From GCA-002282575 sp964606405 (GTDB taxonomy: Bacteria; Pseudomonadota; Gammaproteobacteria; Thiomicrospirales; Thiomicrospiraceae), in contig CAZSGH010000015.1 in assembly GCA_964606405.1 (NCBI GenBank), forward strand, positions 1-60,115: a stretch of DNA of 60,115 nucleotides, written 5' to 3'. The notes under the pieces were generated by a model. That model saw only the letters and a list, made by a program, of their open reading frames with translations. It searched no databases and had not been told where the DNA came from. Positions 24,274 to 34,232 of the stretch are shown here, piece by piece. Within the stretch, counting starts at the first letter, position 1; every line of letters begins with the position of its first letter. A program made the position numbers and the translations under genes.

Positions 24274-26469
24274 TTAAAAGCGACCGATAGCGATTCGTTT
24301 TTTGGGTTGTGGATAGTCTGAACCATGATTCTGCGAGCTGTGCTCCCCCGTATTAAAAAATGCCATATTCTGTTGTAGGTTTTCTGCTTCGTTGCGTAAG
24401 CTTTCTGCCGCAGCCGTCGTTTGCTCTACTAAGGCAGAGTTTTGTTGCGTCACCGCATCAATTTGTGTGATGGCTTGATGCACCTGCGCGATTCCGACAC
24501 TTTGTTCATGTGAGGATGTGGCAATTTCTTCGATCATGTTGGCAACCTGTTCGACTGCATGAGAAATACCGTTGAGCATATCGCCTGATTTATTGGCAAG
24601 ACGTGTGCCGTTTTCGATACGATTAACGCTGTTATCGATCAGTACTTTAATGTCTTTTGCTGCATCAGCAGATTTGCCCGCCAGTGCTCTTACCTCGCTG
24701 GCAACGACGGCAAACCCTCGACCATGTTCGCCAGCTCGTGCAGCTTCGACAGCAGCATTTAAGGCAAGTAGATTGGTTTGGAAGGCAATACTATCAATTA
24801 GGGTCACAATATCGCTAATTTGATGACTAGACTCTTGAATAGATTGCATCGCATCAATCGTTTGTTGCATCACTTGTACGCCATCGGATGATTGGTTTTG
24901 CACTTGATGTGCTAAGTCGGCAACCTTTCGTGCATTGGCCGTATTGGCTTGTACAGCCGTAGACATTTGGTGCATGGTTGCGCTGGTTTCTTCTAACGCC
25001 GATGCTTGCTCTTGTACGCGAGAAGAAAGGTCTGCAGCACCAAATGCAACTTGTTCGGCTGCGGTATTTACAGTTTTGGCAGAGTTTGTCGCTTGAGAAA
25101 CGATTATTTTAAGACTATCGCTAGAAGCATTAATCGCATTTTGTAAAGAAGCAAGTTGACCCGAAAAATCAGCCTCACATTTTTTGGTTAAGTCACCTTT
25201 TGCCTGAGCAGATATAATTTCTGTAATACCATCAATAGCCGTAGATATAATATCCATCGTCGAATTAATGCCCTGTTTAATTGCTAAAAATCCACCTTGT
25301 GCTTCAGCGTGAATGCGGTGGTCAAATTCTCCTGCTCTCATACCATCAACGACTGCTGAAACCTCATCAACAATCGTTGCTTCAACGGTTCTGTCTAGCC
25401 ATTCGACAACATAGCCCAAGCGGATATTATTTAAGTTGATGGGGGTGACGGTAAGTCGAATGATTAATCCTGCAATTTTAAGGTCGGTTTGGAATGCCGA
25501 AGTGAGTCTTTCGACCATCATGCGCTGGTGTGATGGGTCTTTATGAAAAATATCCATATTTGCACCTACGAGGCCGTTGACCGAAAAACGCGGTAGCACA
25601 GATTTTAATTTGGCTTCGTTTCGTGTGAACATATTGCGCAAGGATTCGTTCATGCTGGTAATGTTAAAGTTAGCATCGGCAATCATGATGTTGGTTGTTG
25701 CTGCATCGAGCGCTGTGCTCATGACTTGTGCCTCACGCATGGCATCGTAGTTTTTGGCATCTGTTTCGGCAACGCGCGAGCGAATCATGTTTAGGGCGAA
25801 GCCCCAGTGTGTATTGTCTTCGATTTTAGCTTTTAGGCGACCATTGGCAAGAGATTCAATGCCTTTTTGTAGGGCAGGTTGTATGCGATTGCTGAGATGT
25901 AATTGGTAGGCCATGTAGCCAATGCTTAATAACCCGACACTACCACTAATGAGAATATCAACCAGTGGTAGGTTGCCGAGTGCTATCGGCACACTAAATG
26001 CAAATAATGCAGCACTTACCGATATCGCTAAACTTCTATAATTTGATGTTAAGCGTGTGTAAGGAAATGCTGTGCGTCCCATTCTAACATCGGCATAAAG
26101 ACGTTCTGCTGCCGTGATTTGTTCCCGAGTTGCAGGATAGCGAACAGATAAATAGCCCGTTGTTCGTCCGTTGTCGATAATGGGGCTGGCATTAGCGGCT
26201 ACCCAGTAGTGATCGCCGTTCTTACGTTTGTTTTTAACAATACCAAACCATGGACGACCAGCTTGAATGGTTTGCCAAAAGTCGATGAAAGCTTCTTTGG
26301 GCATGTCGGGATGACGCAGAATGCTGTGGGGTTTATTTTTAAGTTCGGAATCAGTATAGCCAGAAGCATCACGGAAGCCCGCGTTATAGTCGACAATGTT
26401 TCCTTGTAAATCAGCAGTCGACAAAATGACTGTGTCGGCAGACAGGTGATACTCTTGTTGGCTGGCCAT
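24274..26469 (-). CDS. PAS-containing chemoreceptor (Aer-like) with second PAS domain
   Basis: 731 residues. The N-terminal PAS (DASGYTDSELKNKPHSILRH, KNKRKNGDHYWVAANASP) resembles the FAD-binding PAS of Aer. Two membrane helices at about 150-195 lie close together, so there is little periplasmic domain. A second PAS-like domain covers about 235-360 (IMIADANFNITSMNESLRNM), followed by a HAMP-like linker and the signalling domain with IAFQTNLLALNAAVEAARAG and GRGFAVVASEVRALAGKSAD. It probably senses redox state or oxygen in the cytoplasm. It lacks the xWxxF tail seen in the other chemoreceptor. A heptamer repeat array lies about 235 bases upstream. Confidence 0.92.
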   Translation of the reverse strand: MASQQEYHLSADTVILSTADLQGNIVDYNAGFRDASGYTDSELKNKPHSILRHPDMPKEAFIDFWQTIQAGRPWFGIVKNKRKNGDHYWVAANASPIIDNGRTTGYLSVRYPATREQITAAERLYADVRMGRTAFPYTRLTSNYRSLAISVSAALFAFSVPIALGNLPLVDILISGSVGLLSIGYMAYQLHLSNRIQPALQKGIESLANGRLKAKIEDNTHWGFALNMIRSRVAETDAKNYDAMREAQVMSTALDAATTNIMIADANFNITSMNESLRNMFTRNEAKLKSVLPRFSVNGLVGANMDIFHKDPSHQRMMVERLTSAFQTDLKIAGLIIRLTVTPINLNNIRLGYVVEWLDRTVEATIVDEVSAVVDGMRAGEFDHRIHAEAQGGFLAIKQGINSTMDIISTAIDGITEIISAQAKGDLTKKCEADFSGQLASLQNAINASSDSLKIIVSQATNSAKTVNTAAEQVAFGAADLSSRVQEQASALEETSATMHQMSTAVQANTANARKVADLAHQVQNQSSDGVQVMQQTIDAMQSIQESSHQISDIVTLIDSIAFQTNLLALNAAVEAARAGEHGRGFAVVASEVRALAGKSADAAKDIKVLIDNSVNRIENGTRLANKSGDMLNGISHAVEQVANMIEEIATSSHEQSVGIAQVHQAITQIDAVTQQNSALVEQTTAAAESLRNEAENLQQNMAFFNTGEHSSQNHGSDYPQPKKRIAIGRF

Positions 26470-26807
26470 GTTACTTTCCTTCGTTTACTCGTTGGTGGAT
26501 AATGTACGTACTGATGTGTTTGTAATAGTATTGTTCGCCACTCAGATATTGCTGTTTTATTATTGTCTAACGAGAGGAAATAATCAATGTATCAATTAAA
26601 TGAAATAATTAAGGTAATAAATTTATTTTATGTAGTCGCTGTGTTTTTTAACTTGGTTTTAAGTATAAATATTTAGACTTTTTACCTATCTTGTTGTATA
26701 ATAAGGGATAAGGGATAAGGGATAAGGGATAAGGGATAAGGGATAAGGGATAAGGGATAAGGGATAAAAAAATTTTGCCCTATTTGTCTTGTTTTTGTCT
26801 GATTTAA
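26470..26807. other. Intergenic region with a heptanucleotide array
   Basis: AT-rich DNA without a gene. It holds the array at 26702-26767 and the upstream region of the PAS chemoreceptor gene (ribosome binding site GGAAAG). Nothing else was recognised. Confidence 0.7.
26702..26767. repeat. Perfect 7-bp tandem repeat (TAAGGGA)9
   Basis: Nine perfect copies of TAAGGGA followed by TAA. It lies between the HD-GYP gene stop and the upstream region of the PAS chemoreceptor gene, both on the minus strand. Perfect short repeats like this are prone to slipped-strand change in number. Confidence 0.97.
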
Positions 26808-27908
26808 TTATAGCTTTGGCTCGAATGCTGCCTTAATCGCCATAATTGCTTCGGTGTTTTGAATGAGGGCTTGTACACAACGGGTATCAAAATATTGCCC
26901 ACTATAAGCTTCTAAGTAAGCAAAGGCTTCTTCTTGACTACGTCCACGGTGATAAGGTCGATCTGATGTTAGTGCGTCAAAGACATCGGCAACGGCAGCG
27001 ATGCGACTTTCGATAGGGATGTTTTCTGCTGTCAAGCGATAAGGGTAGCCTGTGCCATCAAGACGCTCATGATGGTAGGCTACAATATTGCGCAAGATGT
27101 GGACATGACCTTCTGGATCTAACTCAAACTCATTAATGAGTGTGTCGACGATTTCGACCCCTTTAGTGACATGTGTTTGCATAATGACAAATTCGTCGCT
27201 GGTCAGTGTGCCATGCTTCAGTAGGAGAGCGTCGGGAACGCCAACTTTGCCAATATCGTGTAATGGCGAGTAGAGAAAAATGTACTGAATGACTTCATCG
27301 GATATGCCTACTTCGTCAGCAATGCTTGTTGCGATTAAGCGAGCGTAATGTGCCATGCGTGCCATGTGTTCGCTGGTCTCTTCGTCTTTAAAGCGCGTAA
27401 CGGCCTGAGTCATATTGACGGCAGCATGTATCATTTTTAGTGGCAAAATATCGACAATAACCAAAGATTGAATCAGCTCACTGTATACAGATAGGTGGTT
27501 TTGCATGATGGGCGTAAAAAACGCAGGCTCGTCAGCGTCGTAAAAAATAAAGCCGAGCAGCTTGTGATTTTGTGTGAACATGGGCAGGGTAAAGCTAGAA
27601 CGAAATCCTGCTTGCAGGATTTTTTGTGAGTGTTCGCTTAGGTTGTCTGCAAAGACATCTAAATTATCGATAATACGTGGTGTAGCGCTATCCGCAATTG
27701 CTTGTAGGCTTGGAATCTTTTTGAGTTGCTGTGTGTAGTGGTTTAACGGTGAGCCGCCAGTGGTGGCATTGACGAAAGTGTGCAGCTCATCCGTTTGAGC
27801 ATTGTACAGCGCAATGGCAATACGCTTGAGTTGCGGCCATTCTTGGCGTAACTCTTCGTGCAGTAAAATGACTTGTTGACTGGTCTGTTGATACTGCTCT
27901 GCGTTCAT
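26808..27908 (-). CDS. GAF-like plus HD-GYP domain protein, predicted c-di-GMP phosphodiesterase
   Basis: 366 residues, no membrane segment. The N-terminal half (about 1-160) looks like a GAF sensor domain (RIAIALYNAQTDELHTFVNA, FRSSFTLPMFTQNHKLLGFI). The C-terminal HD-GYP domain has YSPLHDIGKVGVPD, QTHVTKGVEIV, AYHHERLDGTGYP and VADVFDALTSDRPY. The HD and GYP signature residues are intact, so it should degrade c-di-GMP. The ligand of the GAF domain is unknown. It lies 35 bases downstream of nhaD in the same direction. Confidence 0.92.
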   Translation of the reverse strand: MNAEQYQQTSQQVILLHEELRQEWPQLKRIAIALYNAQTDELHTFVNATTGGSPLNHYTQQLKKIPSLQAIADSATPRIIDNLDVFADNLSEHSQKILQAGFRSSFTLPMFTQNHKLLGFIFYDADEPAFFTPIMQNHLSVYSELIQSLVIVDILPLKMIHAAVNMTQAVTRFKDEETSEHMARMAHYARLIATSIADEVGISDEVIQYIFLYSPLHDIGKVGVPDALLLKHGTLTSDEFVIMQTHVTKGVEIVDTLINEFELDPEGHVHILRNIVAYHHERLDGTGYPYRLTAENIPIESRIAAVADVFDALTSDRPYHRGRSQEEAFAYLEAYSGQYFDTRCVQALIQNTEAIMAIKAAFEPKL

Positions 27909-27943
27909 CTGTTACCTCGTTGCGCATGGCTTTATTGCGCAGA

Positions 27944-29326
27944 TTAAAAAACTGCTGAGTTTATCCAAAAATGCACACTAATACTGGCAATATAGCCCAA
28001 AGCAATCGCAGGTGTCCAGCGTAAATGACTCATAAAGGTATAGTGTCCGTGCGCTTGTCCCATAAGGGCAACCCCAGCAGCAGAGCCGACCGATAATAAA
28101 CTACCACCCACGCCCGCTGTAAGCGTTACCAGTAGCCACTGACCCAGCGACATATCGGGCTGCATATTGAGCACCGCGTACATCACAGGGATATTATCGA
28201 CGACAGCAGAAATAACACCGACGGCAATGTTGGCAGGTGTCGCCCCTAAGTCGCCGTATAGCCACCCCGATAGCTGCGCTAAATAGCCAGCAAAGCCAAG
28301 ACCTCCCACCGCCAATATCACGCCTAAGAAGAAGAGCAAGGTATCCCATTCGGCTTGCGCCATATGTCCAAAGAAATCAAAGGTATGATTGTGTTGTCCT
28401 GGTTTGGCATCGTGGTAGCCGTGTTGTTCAACTCTGTTGAGATAGTAAGAAAAGAATTGTAAGTAAGATAAACCAAGCAACATACCGATAACGGGTGGTA
28501 AATGAAGTGTTTGATGCAGTGCTACAGCGGTTGCAATGGTGAGTGCAAATAAGGCGATAATGCGTTTTGCACCAGGTCGCATACTGGCTTTGCTGGCGAG
28601 GCTTTCAGGCGCTCCTTGAGGTAGTGCCAACGACATTATAGCGGCAGGTACTAAAAAGTTAACCGCAGCGGGTACAAACAATAATAAAAAGTCTTCAAAA
28701 TGCGCCATCCCTTTTTGCCAGACCATTAAGGTGGTAATGTCGCCAAAGGGTGTGAAGGCTCCGCCAGCATTGGCGGCAACCACCACGTTAATGCAGCCGA
28801 GCGCAATAAAAGTAGAGTTGTCTTTACCGAGTGCCAAAATGACAGCACCCATAATCAGTGCTGTGGTTAAGTTGTCGGCAACGGGTGAGATGAAAAAGGC
28901 GAGTAAGCCCGTAATCCAAAAAAGTTGGCGGTAGCTGAATCCCTTACTAACCAGATAGGCGCGTAAGGCTTCAAAAATATTACGTTCTTGCATGGCGCTA
29001 ATGTAAGTCATTGCTACCAAAAGGAAGAGTAATAGTTCGGCATATTCTAAAATGGTTTCTTTTAATGCTTGTTGTGCGCTATGGGTATCGCCAATGCTGC
29101 CGTAAGCAATGGTTAGAATAATCCAGATAGCTGTACCTGCAAGTAGAACGGGCTTGGATTTTTTCATGCCCAACTTTTCTTCGAATACAACAACAAGATA
29201 AGATAAGACAAAGAGTGTCAGGGCAATTATGCCAGCCCAATTGTTGGTAAGGTCGATGGATGGTGCTGTATTTGCTAGTGCAGGAAAAGGTGCGAATAGC
29301 AATAGTAAGGGCAATAAAGCAGACAT
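27944..29326 (-). CDS. nhaD: NhaD-type Na+/H+ antiporter
   Basis: 460 residues with about 12-13 membrane helices. It opens with a hydrophobic leader and carries ion-transporter family stretches typical of NhaD: FFISPVADNLTTALIMGAV, GCINVVVAANAGGAFTPFGD, and GVISAVVDNIPVMYAVL near the C-terminus. The paired DNxT/DNIP and AGGAFTPFGD motifs are characteristic. It exports Na+ in exchange for H+ in the inner membrane, typical of alkaliphilic, halophilic or marine bacteria. Upstream lie a small hairpin (29351-29367) and repeat copy 6. Confidence 0.92.
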   Translation of the reverse strand: MSALLPLLLLFAPFPALANTAPSIDLTNNWAGIIALTLFVLSYLVVVFEEKLGMKKSKPVLLAGTAIWIILTIAYGSIGDTHSAQQALKETILEYAELLLFLLVAMTYISAMQERNIFEALRAYLVSKGFSYRQLFWITGLLAFFISPVADNLTTALIMGAVILALGKDNSTFIALGCINVVVAANAGGAFTPFGDITTLMVWQKGMAHFEDFLLLFVPAAVNFLVPAAIMSLALPQGAPESLASKASMRPGAKRIIALFALTIATAVALHQTLHLPPVIGMLLGLSYLQFFSYYLNRVEQHGYHDAKPGQHNHTFDFFGHMAQAEWDTLLFFLGVILAVGGLGFAGYLAQLSGWLYGDLGATPANIAVGVISAVVDNIPVMYAVLNMQPDMSLGQWLLVTLTAGVGGSLLSVGSAAGVALMGQAHGHYTFMSHLRWTPAIALGYIASISVHFWINSAVF

Positions 29327-29367
29327 GAGAAAACCAAGTGCATAAAAAACAGGCTAGATTATAGCCT

Positions 29368-29515
29368 GAGAACCTCTAAAAACCTCGCTTCGCTGGTTTT
29401 TAGAGCGCTCAATTTTATTTTTTGGCTGAAGGAAGGGCGTTAATCAATGGGTTACATGCCACTTTTTGCGAACCCTTCCTCCAAACCTCCTTCCCATTAG
29501 GTTTTTAGATGTGCC
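29368..29515 (-). repeat. Dispersed ~150-bp intergenic repeat, copy 6
   Basis: Reverse orientation, close to consensus. It starts with CTCTAAAAACC / GGTTTTTAGAG with a GCTTCGC tip, contains GAAGGAAGGGCG / AACCCTTCCTCC and ends CCCATTAGGTTTTTAGA. It lies upstream of nhaD and nine bases from the stop of the flavoprotein gene. Confidence 0.92.
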
Positions 29516-29523
29516 AACTTGGT

Positions 29524-30960
29524 TTAACTGAAACTATCCGACATGAGTGCATTGAACCAAGTGTTCATTCTGGTGAAGTTTTTATTATCGATTGCCGCTG
29601 CTTCGATATTCGCCCCTGTAAATGCGCCATCAGACCATTGCTTCATTGTTTTGCTATTGCTGTCGTAGTGAAAAACGGCAGTTAACCAACTGGCGGTTGT
29701 GTTGGTAATAGGTGAATAACAAGCCGAGTTAGTGACGGGGGCTTGGTCGGGTTGCTGTCCTTGGAATGCGCGTAAAATAGCATCCACACAGACTTTGGCT
29801 TCTTGGTTGGCAATGTGTCCTGCTTTGGGCTGTGTTGTGCTACTTGCATCGCCAATAATGTGAATAGCATTCATGCCCGCCACCGTAGACTCATAACTTA
29901 ATACATCGACAGGTGCCCAGCGTCCACCGTTTAACAATGTGCCCATGACTGAAGGTGCGCGATGGGGTGGGATTAAGCTAATCACTTTTGCATTAATGCT
30001 TGTGCCGCCATTATAGGTTACTGTGCCAGAACCATCATTCGCAGTGCTTTTCGTCACGCTGATGCCTGTAACACCAGAATGATATTCGATGATGCCAGCA
30101 TGGGTTTGTGTAAATGCGCTATGAAAACTATGTGGCTCGGCTTGAATGGCATTATAAGGTGCTGCAAGCGTGCTTGTGGTTATGCCGACGTTTTCATCGA
30201 GCACAATCACTTTAGCGCCTGTTTTACCATTTCTTTTTAAGTAGTCTGCAACAAGGCAGGCGCGCTCGTAAGGACCTGGTGGACAACGATAAGGTTTGGC
30301 AGGAATACTCATGACGAATACGTCGTTATTGCCCATGCCGGCAACCAAATTCGCCAACTTAGTTGTCTGTGTTCCTGCTTGCCATGCATGTGGATAATTG
30401 CCCGCATAATCTGTAGCTGTTAAGCCATAAGCATCATCAAATTGGATGCCTGGTGCCATAATCAGGCGGTCACAACTCAGTGTTGTGTTGTCAGATAGGC
30501 TAACTGTGATTTGTCCGCCATTGCTGGCTGGTGTAAAGCCTGTGACACTCGCTTGCTTTAATGTGATGCCGTATTTAGAAATAATGCCAGCGTATGGGAA
30601 ATTTAAGCTGGTCATCACCCGCCCGCCAGATAATACTAAATTACTCATGATGTTTGAGGTGTAAGCCGTATTGGGTTCCACTAAGGTAACACTGACGCCT
30701 GTTCCGCCCCATAATCGTAAGTATTTAGCCGCGGTTGCGCCAGCCATGCCACCGCCAACCACGACCACATGTTTGTTGGTGATACCTGTTGTGGCTGGTG
30801 TAAAAGAGATGCCATTGGTCCCTTTGTTGTTAAATTTGTCGTTGTTGTCATTGCTATCATCGTCGCCATCACGATCTTTATCGTCGGCGAAGGCGTGGCG
30901 TCCCATCATACCGATACCTGCGGTTAACATAAGCTTGGCTAAAAAATCACGTCTGTTCAT
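29524..30960 (-). CDS. fccB: Flavocytochrome c sulfide dehydrogenase flavoprotein subunit (FccB-like)
   Basis: 478 residues. A twin-arginine signal (NRRDF, about 1-25) sends it to the periplasm. A linker rich in Asp and Asn (26-47) precedes the FAD-binding fold with GGGMAGA at 69-75. C226 in YRCPPGPYERA and C414 in NSACYSP sit where the redox-active disulfide of FccB is found. GDASSTTQPKAGHIANQEAK binds the FAD ribityl end. It oxidises sulfide and passes electrons to a c-type cytochrome. Two cytochrome genes lie directly upstream in the same direction, the nearer one 12 bases away, consistent with an fccAB-like unit. Confidence 0.88.
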   Translation of the reverse strand: MNRRDFLAKLMLTAGIGMMGRHAFADDKDRDGDDDSNDNNDKFNNKGTNGISFTPATTGITNKHVVVVGGGMAGATAAKYLRLWGGTGVSVTLVEPNTAYTSNIMSNLVLSGGRVMTSLNFPYAGIISKYGITLKQASVTGFTPASNGGQITVSLSDNTTLSCDRLIMAPGIQFDDAYGLTATDYAGNYPHAWQAGTQTTKLANLVAGMGNNDVFVMSIPAKPYRCPPGPYERACLVADYLKRNGKTGAKVIVLDENVGITTSTLAAPYNAIQAEPHSFHSAFTQTHAGIIEYHSGVTGISVTKSTANDGSGTVTYNGGTSINAKVISLIPPHRAPSVMGTLLNGGRWAPVDVLSYESTVAGMNAIHIIGDASSTTQPKAGHIANQEAKVCVDAILRAFQGQQPDQAPVTNSACYSPITNTTASWLTAVFHYDSNSKTMKQWSDGAFTGANIEAAAIDNKNFTRMNTWFNALMSDSFS

Positions 30961-30972
30961 GGTATTTAATCC

Positions 30973-31317
30973 TTATTGATGTTTGATTTGAACGCTGGCG
31001 ATATAGCCAGATAGTTCCCAAAGTTGTTGTTTGCTGTAACCCAGTGCATGTGCAGGCATGATTTTGGGTTTGTTTTTAAATCGTTGTTCGATCAGTTCTG
31101 CAAATAGTTTGCTTTGCGACATGCCTGCTAATCGATCGAACCCTCCGATGCCATTCGTGCCATGGCATTGAAAACAGTTCGAGGCAAGCAATCTTCCTGT
31201 GCTGCTTTCTGGCATGCTAATGACTGCGTTAGATAATGGCTTTTGATGTCCATCGGCAAATACGCTAGGCGTTATCATGGCAATCATGATGCTGATCATG
31301 GATAAATGGCGCTTCAT
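30973..31317 (-). CDS. Periplasmic c-type cytochrome, probable FccA-like partner
   Basis: About 114 residues from ATG 31317; longer in-frame starts would place the signal peptide inside the protein. The signal (MKRHLSMISIMIAMITPSVFA) is followed by one heme c site, CFQCH, in the stretch GRLLASNCFQCHGTNGIGGF, and an axial Met candidate in KIMPAHALGY. It is the likely electron acceptor of the FccB-like flavoprotein 12 bases downstream. Its heme region is nearly the same as that of the upstream lipoprotein cytochrome, so the two arose by duplication. Confidence 0.85.
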   Translation of the reverse strand: MKRHLSMISIMIAMITPSVFADGHQKPLSNAVISMPESSTGRLLASNCFQCHGTNGIGGFDRLAGMSQSKLFAELIEQRFKNKPKIMPAHALGYSKQQLWELSGYIASVQIKHQ

Positions 31318-31324
31318 ACTGTTC

Positions 31325-32266
31325 TCACATTTGGTTAAAGTAAGCAATGAGTGCGGTGAGTTCGGTGTCGCTATAGCCATGCGCGTGCGCTGCCATAATG
31401 TCACTCGAGGCTACCTTATTCAGATAATCCCTCACTTCACCAGCTTCCCCACCAGCGATGCGTTCAAAGCCGCCAGTACCATTGGTACCATGACATTGGA
31501 AACAATTCGAGGCGAGTAATCGTCCATTGCTAATGTTCGGTTGGGCAGTAGTAGAAGAGGGGAGGTTGGTCACAATCGGTGAAGCATTTTGTGGATCAAT
31601 GGGAACGGCATTGTTTTCATCATCATCTAATTCTTGTTCTGTGACAGTGCCAGATGCGAGTTGCGTATTGGTTTTAATGCTGCCATCAAGGTCGTCTTTT
31701 AAGCGATCTTTATAGCCACTATCTTTTTCCATCGCACGTTGCAAGGCAACGCCTTTTTTGTAAACTTCGGGTTTGCTGTTATATAAGGCGATAGGGTCTG
31801 TTTTAAGGTCGTCTGATGTGAATCCCAGCGATGTTGCGACTTGGCTGCGTGCGGTTGCCAATGAGATGGTAGGCGATACTTTTGCATGAATAATCGTGGT
31901 TAATGGTGTGGCAACTTGTTGGGTTAAGCTGGTATCTACAACGGTTTTGAGTGTGCCAACAAAATTAGCGCCAGTATCCATATCGGTACCCCCCGATACA
32001 ATAATGGTCTTTCCTGCGACGCTGGCTGCTGTATATGTCCCTAAATCTAAAGTAAAAGCACCTTGTGTGGTTGTTCCTGTAACATCACCAGAATCACAAA
32101 CACCACTGTTATTCATATCGATACAAACGGTAGCACCCTGCAAGTAACCATCAACAGCCACTCCCGATAGCGTATTTGTCACACCGCCTGTCGCCCCACT
32201 GCCGCCACCACCACAGCCAGTGAGTAGCGCTGTCGTGATGCTTAATGCTAATAAGTTTCTTTTCAT
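31325..32266 (-). CDS. Lipoprotein with a C-terminal cytochrome c domain
   Basis: About 313 residues from ATG 32266, where a lipoprotein signal begins (ALLTGC, then a Gly-rich tract). The middle part contains a GVAVDGYLQGATVCIDMNNS repeat-like beta domain seen in many secreted lipoproteins, then an Asp/Glu-rich linker. The C-terminus holds a single heme site (ASNCFQCHGTNGTGGF) and IMAAHAHGY with a candidate axial Met. It is anchored to a membrane and could pass electrons from sulfide dehydrogenase. It precedes the smaller cytochrome by seven bases. The frame is open to 32428, but that extension lacks a signal and overlaps the divergent gene. Confidence 0.82.
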   Translation of the reverse strand: MKRNLLALSITTALLTGCGGGGSGATGGVTNTLSGVAVDGYLQGATVCIDMNNSGVCDSGDVTGTTTQGAFTLDLGTYTAASVAGKTIIVSGGTDMDTGANFVGTLKTVVDTSLTQQVATPLTTIIHAKVSPTISLATARSQVATSLGFTSDDLKTDPIALYNSKPEVYKKGVALQRAMEKDSGYKDRLKDDLDGSIKTNTQLASGTVTEQELDDDENNAVPIDPQNASPIVTNLPSSTTAQPNISNGRLLASNCFQCHGTNGTGGFERIAGGEAGEVRDYLNKVASSDIMAAHAHGYSDTELTALIAYFNQM

Positions 32267-32413
32267 GATTGAGTCCCTTTCTTTTTGGGTAACGTTATGA
32301 GAGCATGTATTTCCGCTGTGTTGATGCGTTTTTGTTGTGCCATTGTGATGGTTTGTTGAGCAAGAGACATCGGACAAAAGCGCAAACGAGTCTATTAAGG
32401 GTATATCGGGCAA
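32267..32413. promoter_or_regulatory. Divergent promoter region between cytochrome cluster and LuxR-type gene
   Basis: About 147 bases lie between the minus-strand cytochrome/fccB genes and the plus-strand LuxR-type gene. The left side has a ribosome binding site (AAAGGGAC on the minus strand). No clear operator was recognised, but divergence places the regulator's probable target here. Confidence 0.4.
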
Positions 32414-32416
32414 ATG

Positions 32417-32959
32417 ATGGATAACCAAATGAATACTTTTTATCGCAAATTAAGCCGTTGGTTTAGTGACAATGTTTTAATTGTTTCTTTATTTGTCATT
32501 CAGTTGACAGTTAGTGTTTGGGATATGACAGATGATGTTCGTCAGAATATTTCATCGTCGCATGTTTCTAATGATGTGTTGTTTGCATTGTTTTCGTTAT
32601 TGGGGTTGCTGATTTTATCGTGGAAATTACATGCCAAAGATAAGGTATTAGCACAGTTGTCCGATGAAATATCGGGCGTTAAAAGTACACTAGGACAACA
32701 GCAAGAGCAGGCAGCTAAACTCATGGGCGAGTTGTCGGGAATTATTCATCGGCAGTTTGATGCGTGGCAATTGTCGGATGCTGAAAAAGAAGTTGCGTTG
32801 TTATTGTTAAAAGGCTTGTCGTTAGAAGAGATTGCCGCCGTTCGAGGTCGTGCCGAAAAAACGGTTCGTCAGCAGGCTTCGGCTGTGTATAACAAAGCCG
32901 GGATTGCGGGTAGGCATGCTTTATCGGCATACTTTTTCGAAGACTTATTAGGGAAATAA
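32417..32959 (+). CDS. Membrane-anchored LuxR-type HTH regulator
   Basis: About 180 residues (ATG 32414 or 32417; 32429 is possible). Two membrane helices, about 20-38 and 56-75, enclose a short periplasmic loop (WDMTDDVRQNISSSH). A coiled-coil linker (about 78-108) leads to a LuxR/FixJ-type helix-turn-helix: LSDAEKEVALLLLKGLSLEE, IAAVRGRAEKTVRQQASAVY. No separate sensor domain exists. Divergence from the sulfide dehydrogenase cluster suggests it controls that cluster, perhaps sensing a membrane or redox signal; that is inference. The HD-GYP gene begins five bases after its stop. Confidence 0.78.
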   Translation: MDNQMNTFYRKLSRWFSDNVLIVSLFVIQLTVSVWDMTDDVRQNISSSHVSNDVLFALFSLLGLLILSWKLHAKDKVLAQLSDEISGVKSTLGQQQEQAAKLMGELSGIIHRQFDAWQLSDAEKEVALLLLKGLSLEEIAAVRGRAEKTVRQQASAVYNKAGIAGRHALSAYFFEDLLGK

Positions 32960-32963
32960 TGTG

Positions 32964-34223
<1,260 letters not shown>

Positions 34224-34232
34224 TTGTTTAGG

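Noticed and set aside
26702..26767. Heptamer array considered as a CRISPR or telomere-like element
   Set aside because: No spacers exist between the units, and there is no sign of a replicon end; it is a simple tandem repeat.
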